DNA of 64,000 bases from Candidatus Altimarinota bacterium (GTDB lineage Bacteria > Patescibacteriota > Gracilibacteria > BD1-5 > UBA6164): positions 1 to 64,000 of the forward strand of contig JAQVDN010000006.1 in the NCBI GenBank assembly GCA_028698305.1, read 5' to 3'. A program made the translations under genes and the position numbers. A model generated the notes under the pieces. The model searched no databases and had not been told where the DNA came from. It saw only the letters and a program-made list of their open reading frames with translations. Numbering within the stretch: position 1 is the first letter of the stretch; every line of letters starts with the position of its first letter. This document shows positions 44,848 through 54,967 of the stretch, piece after piece.

Positions 44848-47800
44848 TTAAGAATAAACACTTATTCATTCTCAAACATAATTATCATAAACATAAAAAT
44901 AAACATCATCTACTTTTTCTTTTAATACAATTTCATTATAACTCTGTGGTAATTCATCATATAAAAAATCCTCAATTGTGATTTTTACTGATGCTCTAGT
45001 ATCCGCTTTTTTTCTCCAATCTAAAACAAGTTTTTCACTTCTTAATTTTTGAAGTAATTCATGAGCTATTTTTTTGATTTTCTTTTCTTCGTCTGGACTA
45101 ATATCTTCTTTTAAAAGTATATCAAACAAAGCTAATTCTTCATCTGTTAATCATTCCATTTTTCATCTTCTTTCTTCATCATTTAACATTTGAGCTAAAA
45201 CTACAAGTGAATTAAATGTATCATCTATATTTTTAGATCAAGAGTTATATTCTCAAAGTATAAAATTTAATTTATCAATAAATTTTTTTCTTGATTTGTT
45301 TTTTCTCACCATTTCCTCAATTTTTTCTTCAATAGCCGTTTTAAAACTTTCAAGTTGCATATTTTTTCTACTACTTACAAAATAGTTTTTTAGTGCTTCA
45401 AAATCAATCTTACTTAAATCTTTTACTTCAAATTTTTTCTCTATTTTATACTTTTCAGTTACCAAAGAATAATCAAGTAAATCTTCCATTTCTTTTTTTA
45501 TTTCATCCAAATTATAATCATCTATAGAAAGACTTCTAATTCTTTCATTTATGATATTTAATAACTGAATATATTCACTAAATTCACTTGCTTTTACATC
45601 TGGTAAAATAGCTTTGTATAATAGATTTATTTTTGAGAATCTGTTTTGAAATTCTTTTTTTGTTTTTTCACTTGTTAAAACAGTGTTTACAAAATCTTCA
45701 ATTGTTTGTATTCTATAAATTCAAGAAACTTTAAATATATCAGATAAACTCAAATTCAATCACCTCAAAAAATAAACCATTTCTGACTGTTCTTGTTTTA
45801 ATTTAATTACAAGTTCTCATTTTTCTTTTATGATATCTCAAATTTGATTTCACTCTTCTGTTGTTGCATAAATAGAAAGTGCTTTTTGAAGATTATAAAA
45901 AACTCCGATATAATCCACTATCAAACCATTTGTTTTTTCTTTATAAACTCTATTTACTCTTGCAATAGTTTGCATAAGAGTATGATTTTTTAGAGGTTTA
46001 TCCAAATACAAAGTGGTCATATCTGGCACATCAAAACCTGTAAGCCACATACTACAAACAAAAACAAGTTTTAATTTCTTTTCTCATACTTCATAACTAG
46101 TTTTTTTGAAAAGTGTTTCTAAATCATCATTTTGTATTCTTTTTCTAATTGGTGCAAAATCAATTCACAATTCTCTAAAAGTAGCTATTTCATTTTGATT
46201 ATCTCATAAGCTTATCATAACTGAAGTATCCAGTTCATCTAAAAACTCTAATCTATTTTCTAGTTCTGCTTTACGAGTATTTGTAAGTCTAGTTTTTAAT
46301 TCTTTTTCAATACTTTCTCTATATTTTTTTAGTTCTTCATTTACTTTAACATACATTTTTACAGCTGTTTTTTTATCAATAGAAACAACCATTGCTTTTC
46401 AAGTATTTCATCTTTCTAGATAATGATTAACTATATCAAAAGCAACTTTATTAAGTCTATCTTCTGAAGTTAAAATCTTGTATCAAACTTGAAACTTTTT
46501 CTCTAATTCTTCTGATTCTTCATCATTTAAATTATAACTATCTTGTATTTTATCTATTTCAGCCTGTAAGCTAGGATTAATATTTTCTACTTCTGGAACT
46601 CTATTTTCATAATAAATTGGAACTGTTGCTCAATCTTCTACAGACTGAGCAAAGTTATAAACAGAAACATATTCTCAAAATACTTCTTTTGTTTTTTCTT
46701 TTTCTTCAGCTATTAAAGGAGTTCAAGTAAAACCAATAAAACTTGCATTTGGGAGAGATATTCTCATATTCATGGCAAGTGTACTATATTGGCTTCTATG
46801 AGCTTCATCAGTGATAATTATGATATCATCTCTTTCAGATAATAATTCAGGATCTTGAAATTTATGAATAAGTGTAAAAATATATCTATGATCTGCTTTT
46901 AATAATTTTTTCAAATCAGCTACACTTTCAGCATGAGTTTCTTTTGTTTTTACTATTCAAGCATTTTTATAACCTTTTGCTATTTGTTTATCTAGTTCTG
47001 TTCTATCTGTAACAATTACAAAAGTAAAATTTCCTTTGAATTTTCTATTTATTTTTTGAGTTAAAAACATCATAGAATATGATTTTCCACTTCATTGAGT
47101 ATGCCAAAAAACTCAAAGTTTCCCTTGTAGTTGTTTTCTATTTTCTACATTTTTTAAAGCTTTATTCACTCATAAATATTGATGATTTCTTGCTACTATT
47201 TTTATAATATTTCCTTTTGATTCATCAAATAAAGTAAAGTTTTCAAATATATCTAAAAATCTCGTTTTATCACAAGTTCATTTTATAATAGTTTCTAAAC
47301 TTACTTTTGGAGTTTCGTTTTCGTCAGTTACTTTTTTCCAATCATTGAAATGTTCAAATCATGAACTTATAGATCAGATCTTACTATCTATTCCATTTGA
47401 AATAATGAGAAAAGTATTATACCAAAATATTTGTGGTATAGTATTTTTATAGTCAGCTATATTATTATAAAAAGCATCTTTTAGATTTTTTCAAGCTCAT
47501 TTTAGCTCAATAAAGATCATAGGAATACCATTTACAAACCCGATTAAATCAGGTCTTCTTATATACAATTCTCAAGTAATCCACATTTGACTCACAAGCA
47601 TAAAATCATTATTTTCTGGATTCTCTAGATCTAGAACTTTTACTTTTACTATTTCATTATTTCCATCATCATCTGTATAATTCACAGTAACTCAATCTTT
47701 TAGTAAATCATGTATTTCTTTATTTGCTCTATCCAAAGACAAAGTGCTTCTATCTTGAGTTATTATTTCAAGAGTTTTCAAAATCCCCTCACTTGGTAAG

Positions 47801-47991
47801 TCAGGATTAAGTTCTCTTAATTTTGGTTCAAGGTATTTTGTAAGAACTACTTCTCATCTATTGTTTCTTGCTAGTTTTTCTTCACCTTCTTTTGTGAAGG
47901 CATCTATAAAGCAATCTTTTGACCAAAGATGCCTAAATATTTCAATTGCAGTTTTTTCTACAAGATTGTTTTCTGTGAATTGGTTAGTCAT
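44848..47991 (-). CDS. hsdR: type I restriction enzyme, R subunit
   Basis: Motor and nuclease of a type I restriction system. 1047 residues: N-terminal nuclease domain with PDLIGFVNGIPMIFIELKGA (PD-(D/E)xK residues), SF2 translocase with Walker A HTQGSGKS (about residues 300-307), DEAH at residues 395-398, IGFTGTPL, MWLTGFDVPDMTTLYLDKPL and QTIARVNRVYK, and a helical C-terminus that binds the methylase. It belongs with hsdM and hsdS upstream, but five cargo genes lie between. The first 16 codons are duplicated at 49003-49051, where they form a dead-end reading frame. Confidence 0.96.
47944..47991. repeat. direct repeat, native copy (5' end of hsdR)
   Basis: The 48 bases that encode the first residues of HsdR (MTNQFTENNLVEK and on) recur at 49003-49051 in the same orientation with two substitutions and one inserted T. 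The two copies flank the zeta-toxin module. Confidence 0.9.
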
Positions 47992-48054
47992 TATTTGTAT
48001 ACATTTTTGTTATATAAAAAAAGTTTAGATTGCTCTAAACTTATAAATAAATCA

Positions 48055-48210
48055 CTAAAAACGAGCTATTTTTTTAATTTCTTCATACATAGCTTTTGTT
48101 TTTGAATTCTTTTCAAATAACTTTTTTTGTCTTTGAAAAGATCATTCTAATCATTGTAAAACTAATTTTTTAAATTGTTTTTCTTTTTTTTCTCTTTCTT
48201 TTTTAGTCAT
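48055..48210 (-). CDS. 51-aa basic protein overlapping the zeta-toxin-like gene
   Basis: Small, strongly charged helical protein: MTKKEREKKEKQFKKLVLQG and then LEGSFQRQKKLF, ending EEIKKIARF. It begins 49 bases before the stop of the zeta-like kinase gene and is read in another frame, so the two are translationally coupled. Toxin-antitoxin modules often show such overlap, although in known epsilon-zeta systems the antitoxin comes first. It has TGA codons at QG and EG. Antitoxin function is a guess. Confidence 0.6.
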
Positions 48211-48983
48211 AGTATCTCAATTATAGATTTAAATAAAAATTTTATTTTGTATCTAATAGTTAATTTTTTTCTAAATAATTCATCTAAATTATCAATTAAT
48301 CAGTTTAATATATCATTATTATAGCTAATTCCAATCTTTTTGTCAAAAGATTTTTTGTCCACTATTTTTTTATTTATATTAAAAAGTCATTTAGAATTTT
48401 TATATGCAAATAAGAAAAATATATCTGTGTATTTTTTCTTTATTTCAAAGGCATTATTTATAGAATTTAAAAATTTTTCTATAAATACATCTTTTGGTAC
48501 ATTTCTTTTTCACTCTATTTCTCTCAGCTTTGTATAATAGTATGATAATAATGGATCTTGATATATCAAAACAACTCAAAAATCCCTTTTATGTTTTATA
48601 CACATTGAAATATTTTGTTCTACAACATTTTCATTTCAAAAAGTTCCATCTACTATTACATTTAAGTCATTTTTTATACAATAACTATATATTTTATTTG
48701 CTACTTTAGTTGATAATCACTGAAACTCAGAAGCATTTTTTCAAGCATATCAATCAAATAAAATTCTATATTTATCTATATCTATGATTATAAAATTGTG
48801 ATTATTTTCTATACTTTCTATAAATTCTGTTTTTCAAGCTCCTGGTGCTCAAGCAAGAAATATGACACTCGGAGTAATATCTCAATTAGTTTTAAATTTA
48901 TCTATTCAATTTTTTTCATATTCTGAAATGATAAATTCAAATATTTGTTTTACTCCTTCTTGATTTGGTTGAAATTTTTGCAT
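48162..48983 (-). CDS. zeta-toxin-like P-loop kinase
   Basis: 273 residues. Walker A LAGAPGAGKTEF (residues 43-54, two of its glycines are TGA), then IIIDIDKYRILF with the acidic pair, and NVIVDGTFGNEN, which is the zeta toxin / UDP-sugar kinase pattern (substrate-binding DxDxxR, strand plus DGT). A helical, lysine-rich C-terminus follows. Zeta toxins phosphorylate UDP-N-acetylglucosamine sugars and block wall synthesis; other members phosphorylate other small molecules. The gene lies between duplicate copies of the hsdR start together with a 51-aa partner, so it looks like an inserted module. Confidence 0.78.
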
Positions 48984-49051
48984 ACTTTTATAATAAGATG
49001 TAAATTGCAGTTTTTTTCTATGAGATTGTTTTCTGTGAATTGGTTAGTCAT
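48950..49051 (-). pseudogene. orphan copy of the hsdR start, dead-end reading frame
   Basis: Reads MTNQFTENNLIEK, then goes out of register with HsdR because of one extra T and meets a TAA after 34 codons. It starts 6 bases after the 381-aa gene, in the place where hsdR would be expected to start, and overlaps the first codons of the zeta-like gene. Interpreted as the remnant left when the zeta module was inserted. Confidence 0.75.
49003..49051. repeat. direct repeat, second copy (hsdR 5' end)
   Basis: Copy of 47944-47991 with an extra T in the T run and CAAGA changed to TGAGA. About 1.0 kb separates the copies. Confidence 0.9.
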
Positions 49052-49057
49052 GGTAAA

Positions 49058-50203
49058 TTATTTATTTAAATTATTTCTATATAAATCATTTTTTAAATTT
49101 TCAAAATTATTATTATATAATAAATCAAACTCTTTTTCATTTTCAATAAATATATTATGAATTTTACTATCACTGTATCATTGCTTTTTTCTAGCTCATA
49201 TAACATCAAATACATCATTATCTAAAGAATACTTATAAAGTTTATAAAAATAACTTGATTCTTTCATTTTAATTATAGATTTATTTCATAAATACCAAAC
49301 TTTAAATCAATGATGTTCAATATCTCTTATATCATACTCGAAAATTTGATTATTAACATCTTCTTCTGTCATATCAGGTAAAGAATTAATCCATACTATC
49401 ACATTTTGTGCTTCACTATCTTTATTTAATATATCTAAAATTAAACTATAAATTTCTTTTCATATAATTTTTTTTAATTTATCAATAGAAAAATGTAATT
49501 GAGGAAATCATGGAGTATCTATTCAAAACTTTTTACTAAAATCATATTCATAAACTCATAATGGATACTTAACTAAGTGCAATATTGTTAAAATATAGAT
49601 AACTGATTTAAAAAATTGGTAGTATTTGATAAAAGAAGATTCTTCAAATGTTTGACAATTACTTTTCATTTTTCACATACTATTTGTATATTTATATCAT
49701 TTTGTATGAACATAATTATGCAAATCAGATAACTTTAATATTTCTTTTTTAAAGTTAATTTTATTATTTAGTATTTTAAAGTTTTCATGTTTAGATATTT
49801 TATTCCAAATATCTTCAAATCTTGGAGTATTTTCTTTTGACCTATGCCATTCTTTAATATCTTCATGTCAATTATCATATAAATTCCAAAAAACTGATAG
49901 CATTCACAATTCTAAAACTCATCTTAAAGAAACTATTGCTTGCTTATAAAATCAAAATAACATTAAATTATATGAAACCTGTAATTCCTCAAAAGAGTCA
50001 ACAAAAGGAGCAAAATGTCATGAAAACATATTATCAAAAGTATGAGGAACAAGTCCTCATACTGCATGATATAACCAAAAATAATCGTAAAAATCTTTCT
50101 CAATTGAATTATTATTTTTAATAAATAACTCAGTTTCTTCTTTTACATCAATACTTTTTTCAGTTTTATATGTTAATGGTAGCATACTTTTTTTACTTAA
50201 CAT
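49058..50203 (-). CDS. hypothetical protein of the restriction island (381 aa)
   Basis: Not assigned. 381 residues, no membrane helix. Segments such as YKQAIVSLRGVLELGMLSVF, then LSDLHNYVHTKGYKYTNS look like the HEPN-like/abortive-infection proteins often found in restriction loci (helical, with a His close to an R/N-rich turn), but the match is by feel only. The C-terminal half has an alpha/beta character (QNVIVWINSLPDMTEEDV, IEHHGFKVWYLGNKSII) suggestive of a second domain. Its start overlaps hsdS by 11 bases, and its stop lies just before the hsdR start copy. TGA codons are frequent. Confidence 0.65.
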
Positions 50204-51353
50204 CTAAACTCTCAACATCCAACTCACCACTCACAAGTCTTGGAATAAGCAAATCTCTTGTTTCTTTTAAATTTTGATTTTGTTTTTTAATATTTCAAAT
50301 TTCTAAAAATAATTTAGAAACTATTTCTTCAAAATCATTTAATAGATTTTCAGGAATATATAAAGATAATAATCACATTATATCTTTTGGATAAACATGA
50401 GGTTGTGCAGATCATCTTTGTAATCAAGTAATTTCAACTTGTCTATTTATCAATTGTAAATACCAAAAGTAAACAAAATTTGTAACTTTTCAGTCAATAT
50501 ATGAACAATCAGATGCCCAAATATCATCATAATAAAAATTAACATATCAAGCATTAGCTCAAGAAGCACTTATTGTAATTACTGGTCACATTGTATTTGA
50601 AATATTATGATAACATGAAGGACTTAATCATCATGCTACTACTGGAATAATTCATTCCTTAACAGTAGCTTTTGTTATATTCTTTCATTTAGGAATATTT
50701 ATAATATCTCAAATCTTCTTCACTTCCCACCCTTCAGGTATCATCCTAAAATTATCATTTCAACTCTCAATCATTTTTATATTTTCACTTCACGGAAAAT
50801 TATATTTCACAAACCATTCTTCATAAATACTTTGTGCTGTTTCTTCTAAAATATTTATTCTTTTATTGTTATTTTCTATTAAATCATCATATTTTGAAAG
50901 TATTGAAGCTATTTTTTGTTGGGTTGAAAGTGGTGGGAGAAGAATTTCAATTCTTGATAAACTAGATTGAGACAATTTTGGTTGTGCTGCTCAAGTTATA
51001 TATCATCAAATATCATTTCAAGAAAACCAATACATTATAAAATCAGTATCAGCAATGTTTGATTTTCATAAAATAATATGAGAGTGATTATTAACCCAAA
51101 ATTTTCATTCAGCAAAAAAAGCAATTGGAGTATTTCTTTCAGTTAAATTTGCTCAATCTTCAGAAATTAATAAATATCTTCAATCAAAAATAAAATCATC
51201 AATGTAATCAATAATTCAAGATGCTCAATAATATGGATAATTTCCTTGTTTTTTAGTTCTTTGAATTGTACTTAATGGAATTCTTCTATTATCAAAAAAA
51301 TCAATAATATCTCATAATCTTACTTTTTTCCATCATTTTTTTATTTCTTGCAT
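50193..51353 (-). CDS. hsdS: type I restriction enzyme, specificity subunit
   Basis: 386 residues with two target-recognition domains, each followed by a helical spacer. The first spacer is [21 protein letters not shown] and [20 protein letters not shown]; the second is [20 protein letters not shown], then [18 protein letters not shown], the standard HsdS C-terminus. The two TRDs read half sites of a bipartite DNA target and guide HsdM/HsdR. Overlaps the 381-aa gene by 11 bases. Confidence 0.94.
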
Positions 51354-51358
51354 AGTTT

Positions 51359-52081
51359 TTATTTTTTATTTAAAATATATGAATTACAAAAATTAACAGC
51401 ATCTTTATTAAGTTTTTCTAATTTATCATGATTAGATTTTTGTAAATAAGAGTATTCATCTCAAATTAACTTTACTCAAATCACTTCTAAAGAAGGAATT
51501 ATAACTTTATCTCAACAAAAATTTAAAAAGTAATATTCTTGATTATAAAAATATAATTCTCATATTATATTAGTTCAATCTTTCAATTTTATATCAACAT
51601 ATTTTGAGGCAAATACATTAAATCAAAAAACTGAAAATATAAGTATAAAAACTAAACTAATTATTTTTAAAGTAAATTTATCAAATTCAGATTTATTTAA
51701 TTTATTTCTAAAATTTTCATATTTTTTTGGAAAAAATTTTCTTAAAATCGGTTTTCAAAAAAATAAAATAAAAAAGTAAATAAATATAAATATTTTTCAA
51801 ATAATTCATAGTCACCAAAAATGGACTATACCATATAAAAATAATCAAAAAATAAAGAAAAATAATGATGGAACAGACAAAATAAATAAAAATAAAAATA
51901 TAATAAACAAAATTATTGAAAATTTTAAACTTACATAGAAAAATCATTGAAAACCAGAATAGCTCATCAACATAATAAGTTGAAAAGCTACTCATAATCA
52001 ATAAACAGAAGATGTAATGAGAATTTTATTTTTTTCTATAAATTCTCAGAATTCTTTGATTTTATCTATATATTGTTTCAT
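51359..52081 (-). CDS. membrane protein inside the hsd locus (240 aa)
   Basis: Not recognised. About five hydrophobic helices (ILITSSVYGLGVAFQLIMLM, FSIILFIIFLFLFILSVPSLF, FTLKIISLVFILIFSVFGFN) and then a short extracytoplasmic beta-like tail (VDIKLKDGTNIIGELYFY) with a final Cys-containing helix. It lies 5 bases upstream of hsdS, cotranscribed with it. A fragment of the hsdM 3' end lies just before its start. A membrane protein in a type I restriction operon is unusual; it might be the effector of another defence module. Confidence 0.7.
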
Positions 52082-52097
52082 GATATTTTTTCTTTAT

Positions 52098-52119
52098 TAA
52101 ACTAATTTACTCATATTTT
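52098..52119. repeat. direct repeat, hsdM 3'-end copy B
   Basis: Twenty-two bases identical to 53206-53227 in hsdM. On the minus strand they still read NMSKLV followed by TAA, which is the exact C-terminus of HsdM. Confidence 0.85.
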
Positions 52120-52128
52120 TAAATTTTA

Positions 52129-52157
52129 TTGTCTTTTTTAATAAAATTTTATATAAT
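52129..52157 (+). promoter_or_regulatory. promoter of small RNA gene 1
   Basis: TTGTCT (52129-52134), 17-bp spacer, perfect TATAAT (52152-52157) on the plus strand, opposite to all surrounding genes. Confidence 0.7.
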
Positions 52158-52163
52158 CTAATT

Positions 52164-52235
52164 ACTTAGATGTAGCTTTCTTAATCTTTTAAGAAAGTAG
52201 ACCCCCTTGACTTCGGTTTTAAGGGGATTTTTTTT
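52164..52235 (+). ncRNA. small RNA gene 1 in the hsd island (candidate)
   Basis: About 72 nt from the predicted start to the end of a T8 tract. It forms two hairpins: CTTTCTTA/TAAGAAAG (52176-52183 with 52190-52197, six-base loop), and a strong terminator CCCCTTGAC-TTCG-GTTTTAAGGGG (52203-52226) with a UUCG tetraloop. There is no reading frame. GC content is clearly above the surroundings. No plus-strand gene follows, so this is not a riboswitch. It lies between two copies of the hsdM tail. Function unknown. Confidence 0.68.
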
Positions 52236-52247
52236 ATATTAAAATAT

Positions 52248-52266
52248 TTTACTCATATTATCAAAA
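52248..52266. repeat. direct repeat, hsdM 3'-end copy C
   Basis: Matches 53214-53232 in 18 of 19 bases; on the minus strand it reads FDNMSKIF and TAA, against FENMSKLV and TAG in HsdM. Confidence 0.7.
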
Positions 52267-52313
52267 AAAATTTAAAATTTTTTTATCACTATATTAATAA
52301 AACTAAAAATCTT

Positions 52314-52342
52314 TTGACTTTTTGATCAAAAACTTATATAAT
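52314..52342 (+). promoter_or_regulatory. promoter of small RNA gene 2
   Basis: TTGACT (52314-52319), 17-bp spacer, perfect TATAAT (52337-52342) on the plus strand. Confidence 0.75.
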
Positions 52343-52348
52343 GTATTT

Positions 52349-52417
52349 AATACAGCTGGTCGTAGGTTTCCGTCAGGGAGCTTCATCTTCTTTGAAGATA
52401 TACCAGTTGTTTTTTTA
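52349..52417 (+). ncRNA. small RNA gene 2 in the hsd island (candidate)
   Basis: About 68 nt. The outer stem CAGCTGGT/ACCAGTTG (52353-52360 with 52402-52409) closes a branched structure and, with the T run that follows, also acts as the terminator. Inside are a TTCC-GTCA-GGGA hairpin and ATCTTC-TTT-GAAGAT (52385-52399), so the RNA would be a three-way junction. It shares a GTAG-x-TTTC stretch with small RNA 1. Its 3' end is 5 bases from the stop of the convergent DUF3800 gene. No coding potential. Function unknown. Confidence 0.7.
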
Positions 52418-52421
52418 TTGC

Positions 52422-53186
52422 TTAAAATCTTGTTACTCTACTTGAACTTTTAGGCTCAACATCAATATACTGCTTTTTTGCAATTATTTTTTCATAATGT
52501 TTAAATAATTCTTTTCTCATAAATCAAGATTTTTCAATATTTCATAAATAACTTGCTGTTTTATAAGCTCAATAAATATATCAAATCACATCTGATAACT
52601 GCATAAGATAAGAATTGTAACTATCTGTATAATAAACAGTATCTATTAAACAATTTATAGATTTTTTTCTTAATCAAAATGAAGTTCAATTCTTTTTATA
52701 ATCTTGAAAATTATTTATAATATTTTGTTCAGTTTCTAAATTTTTATCCATTATTATTAATCATTTTTTATCATTATCCTCTAAAAATCTATCTATTTTT
52801 TCAATTAAATACATAAAAGATAAATAATGTGGATGATATGGATTATCATATTTTGATTTTAAATATTGTTTATTTATTCATTGAGAAAAAAATTTAATAT
52901 CATATTTTTCAAAAATATTTATAAGTCATTCAAAGGCTTTTAATCTTTCATCAATTTTAAAGTTTTTAAAATATTTTTTTCATCAAGCCATATCAATAGC
53001 ATGAAATTCAAAGTCAAAGTTTTGAGAAAATGGTAAAAAATTTATTTCTAAATTTTTCATATCTTTTTCAATATTTTGAATATCATTAAAATTAACTCAA
53101 ATTCAATTTATAAAATGAATTGGTTGTTCTTTATTTTCTAAATCATTTCAAGTATTTCATGATTCATCAAGATAAAATAACATCAT
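52422..53186 (-). CDS. DUF3800 family protein
   Basis: 254 residues. N-terminal LFYLDESGNTGND is the DUF3800 hallmark, with further acidic positions in FEFHAIDM, GLIIMDKNLETEQN and YLMQLSDVIGYIYGAYK, arranged like an RNase H-fold nuclease core (DE..D..D). These proteins are common near restriction systems and other defence genes, but their activity is mostly unknown. It lies 18 bases after hsdM. Two ATGs are adjacent; the first was taken. The preserved acidic residues suggest an active enzyme. Confidence 0.82.
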
Positions 53187-53204
53187 AATATTAAATTTAA
53201 AAAA

Positions 53205-54722
53205 CTAAACTAATTTACTCATATTTTCAAAAATGCTTTTTTCTAATTCATGAGCCTCTTTTGTTAGAACTTTAAAGTCTTCATTTAATCTACTTATTTT
53301 TACACTAAAATCTTCATCATTTACTTTTTCTTTTTCAGTTACTCAAACATATCTTCATGGATTTAAACTATATCATTGTTCTTTTATTTCTTCTAAACTA
53401 GCAACTTTACAATAACCTTTAACATCTTTATATTCTTCAGCTCAATCTTCTCATCTATAAGCTCTTACAGTATTTGCTATTTTTTCTATATGCACTGGTA
53501 AAAACTCTCTATGAGCTCTATCTATTTGATTATATAAATCTTTTGCATCTATAAAAAGTACTTTATTTTTTCTTGGAGTATTTGCTTTTGCTTTATCCAT
53601 AAACCATAAAGTACAAGGCAAAGTTACATTGTAAAACATATTTGGTCATACGGAAACCATTACATCTATAGCATTGTCTTCTATAAGTTTTTTTCTAATC
53701 TCATTTTCAGTATTTCATGCATCACTTGCACTATTTGCCATAACAAATCAAGCTCTTCATGTATTATTTAAAGCACTATAAAAAGCCTGTACCCATAGAT
53801 AATTTGCATTATCATTATTTGGAATTCAGAAATTGTATCTTGGATCATCTTTGATTTTTTCTTTATCTATTTGTTTTAGATTAAAAGGAGGATTTGCCAT
53901 AACAAAATCAAACTGACCTATACTTTTATGCATATCTTCATACATCGTATTTCAGTTTTTTATATCTCCACTTAAACCATTTATAGCTAAGTTTAGTTTT
54001 GCTATTTTTACTGTTTCTGGTGTTTTTTCTTGACCATAAACTGATATTTCTTTTGTTGCTTCAGATAAGTTTTTTTTGTGTTCTTTAATAAAGTTTAATG
54101 ATTGTACAAACATACCTCAAGAACCACAAGCTGGATCATATATTTTACCATGATATGGTTCTATAATCTCTACTATTAGCTTTACTATTGAAGTTGGAGT
54201 AAAAAATTCTCATCATTTTTGACCTTCTCAAAGTGCAAATTTACCTAAGAAGTATTCATAAATACCTCAAAAAGCATCTCATTCTATATTATCTGGTATA
54301 GAATTGAAATTCTTTAGTAAATCTATAAGAGTTGATTTTTCTTTAAATAGATTATATGATTTTGGAAGAATTCATTTCAAATCTGGATTATTTTCTTCTA
54401 CTTCTTTCATGGCTTCATTTATAGCTTTACCTAGATTTTCACTTTCTGGTAAATGTAGTAAATAATTGAAGTTAGAATGAGCTCATAAATAAATCACTCA
54501 TTTTGCATGATAGTGATCTGACCTTAATTCTCTTTGTCTTCAGTTTGAATTACTATATTCTTTTTCTAGTTCAGCTTTTGCTTTATCAAATCTAACTTGA
54601 GCGAATTTCAAAAATATCAAGCCCAAAATTGGTTCTGATAAATTACTTAGTTTTAATCATTCATTTCACCACACTTTACAAGCTGAATCCCAAAGTGTTT
54701 TTTCTAGTTTTATTATGTCCAT
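53205..54722 (-). CDS. hsdM: type I restriction enzyme, M subunit (adenine methylase)
   Basis: 505 residues. N-terminal helical domain ([22 protein letters not shown], an HsdM_N pattern), SAM-binding motif I DPACGSGGMF preceded by [17 protein letters not shown], catalytic NPPF in [13 protein letters not shown], and [10 protein letters not shown]. The C-terminus GYSLNPGRYVG then leads to FENMSKLV. It methylates adenine in the target chosen by HsdS. It is the first gene of the island. Its last codons recur twice downstream (52098-52119 and 52248-52266). Confidence 0.96.
53206..53232. repeat. hsdM 3' end, native copy of the tail repeat
   Basis: Source copy for the two tail fragments at 52098-52119 (22 of 22 bases) and 52248-52266 (18 of 19 bases). 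Confidence 0.85.
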
Positions 54723-54909
54723 GTTTTTTTGTTATTAACTAATTATTCTTATTACTAAATTACCTACAATATAACCACTTCTCTATTTTTTTCAATAAAA
54801 ACTTGTATTTTATGCTAAAAAACTACCCCTAAATTTTAATATAGTTTTAATGTCATATACAAATTTCCTCTACTTTAAAAGAAAATATTTTCATTTAATT
54901 TTAAAATAT

Positions 54910-54937
54910 TTGACACAACTCTTTTTTACTACATAAT
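54910..54937 (+). promoter_or_regulatory. promoter of the 195-aa gene
   Basis: TTGACA (54910-54915), 16-bp spacer, CATAAT (54932-54937). It lies in a 245-base stretch between hsdM and the divergent 195-aa gene that otherwise shows nothing. Confidence 0.55.
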
Positions 54938-54967
54938 AAATCAAAATTAAAAAATAATAGAAATAAA

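Noticed and set aside
44848-47991. hsdR looks like a string of broken genes under the standard code
   Set aside because: With UGA = Gly it is one continuous 1047-codon frame with all motifs in order; no frameshift was found.
52129-52417. Riboswitch or leader interpretation of the two small RNAs
   Set aside because: Both end in terminators and no plus-strand gene follows; downstream DNA is the convergent DUF3800 gene.
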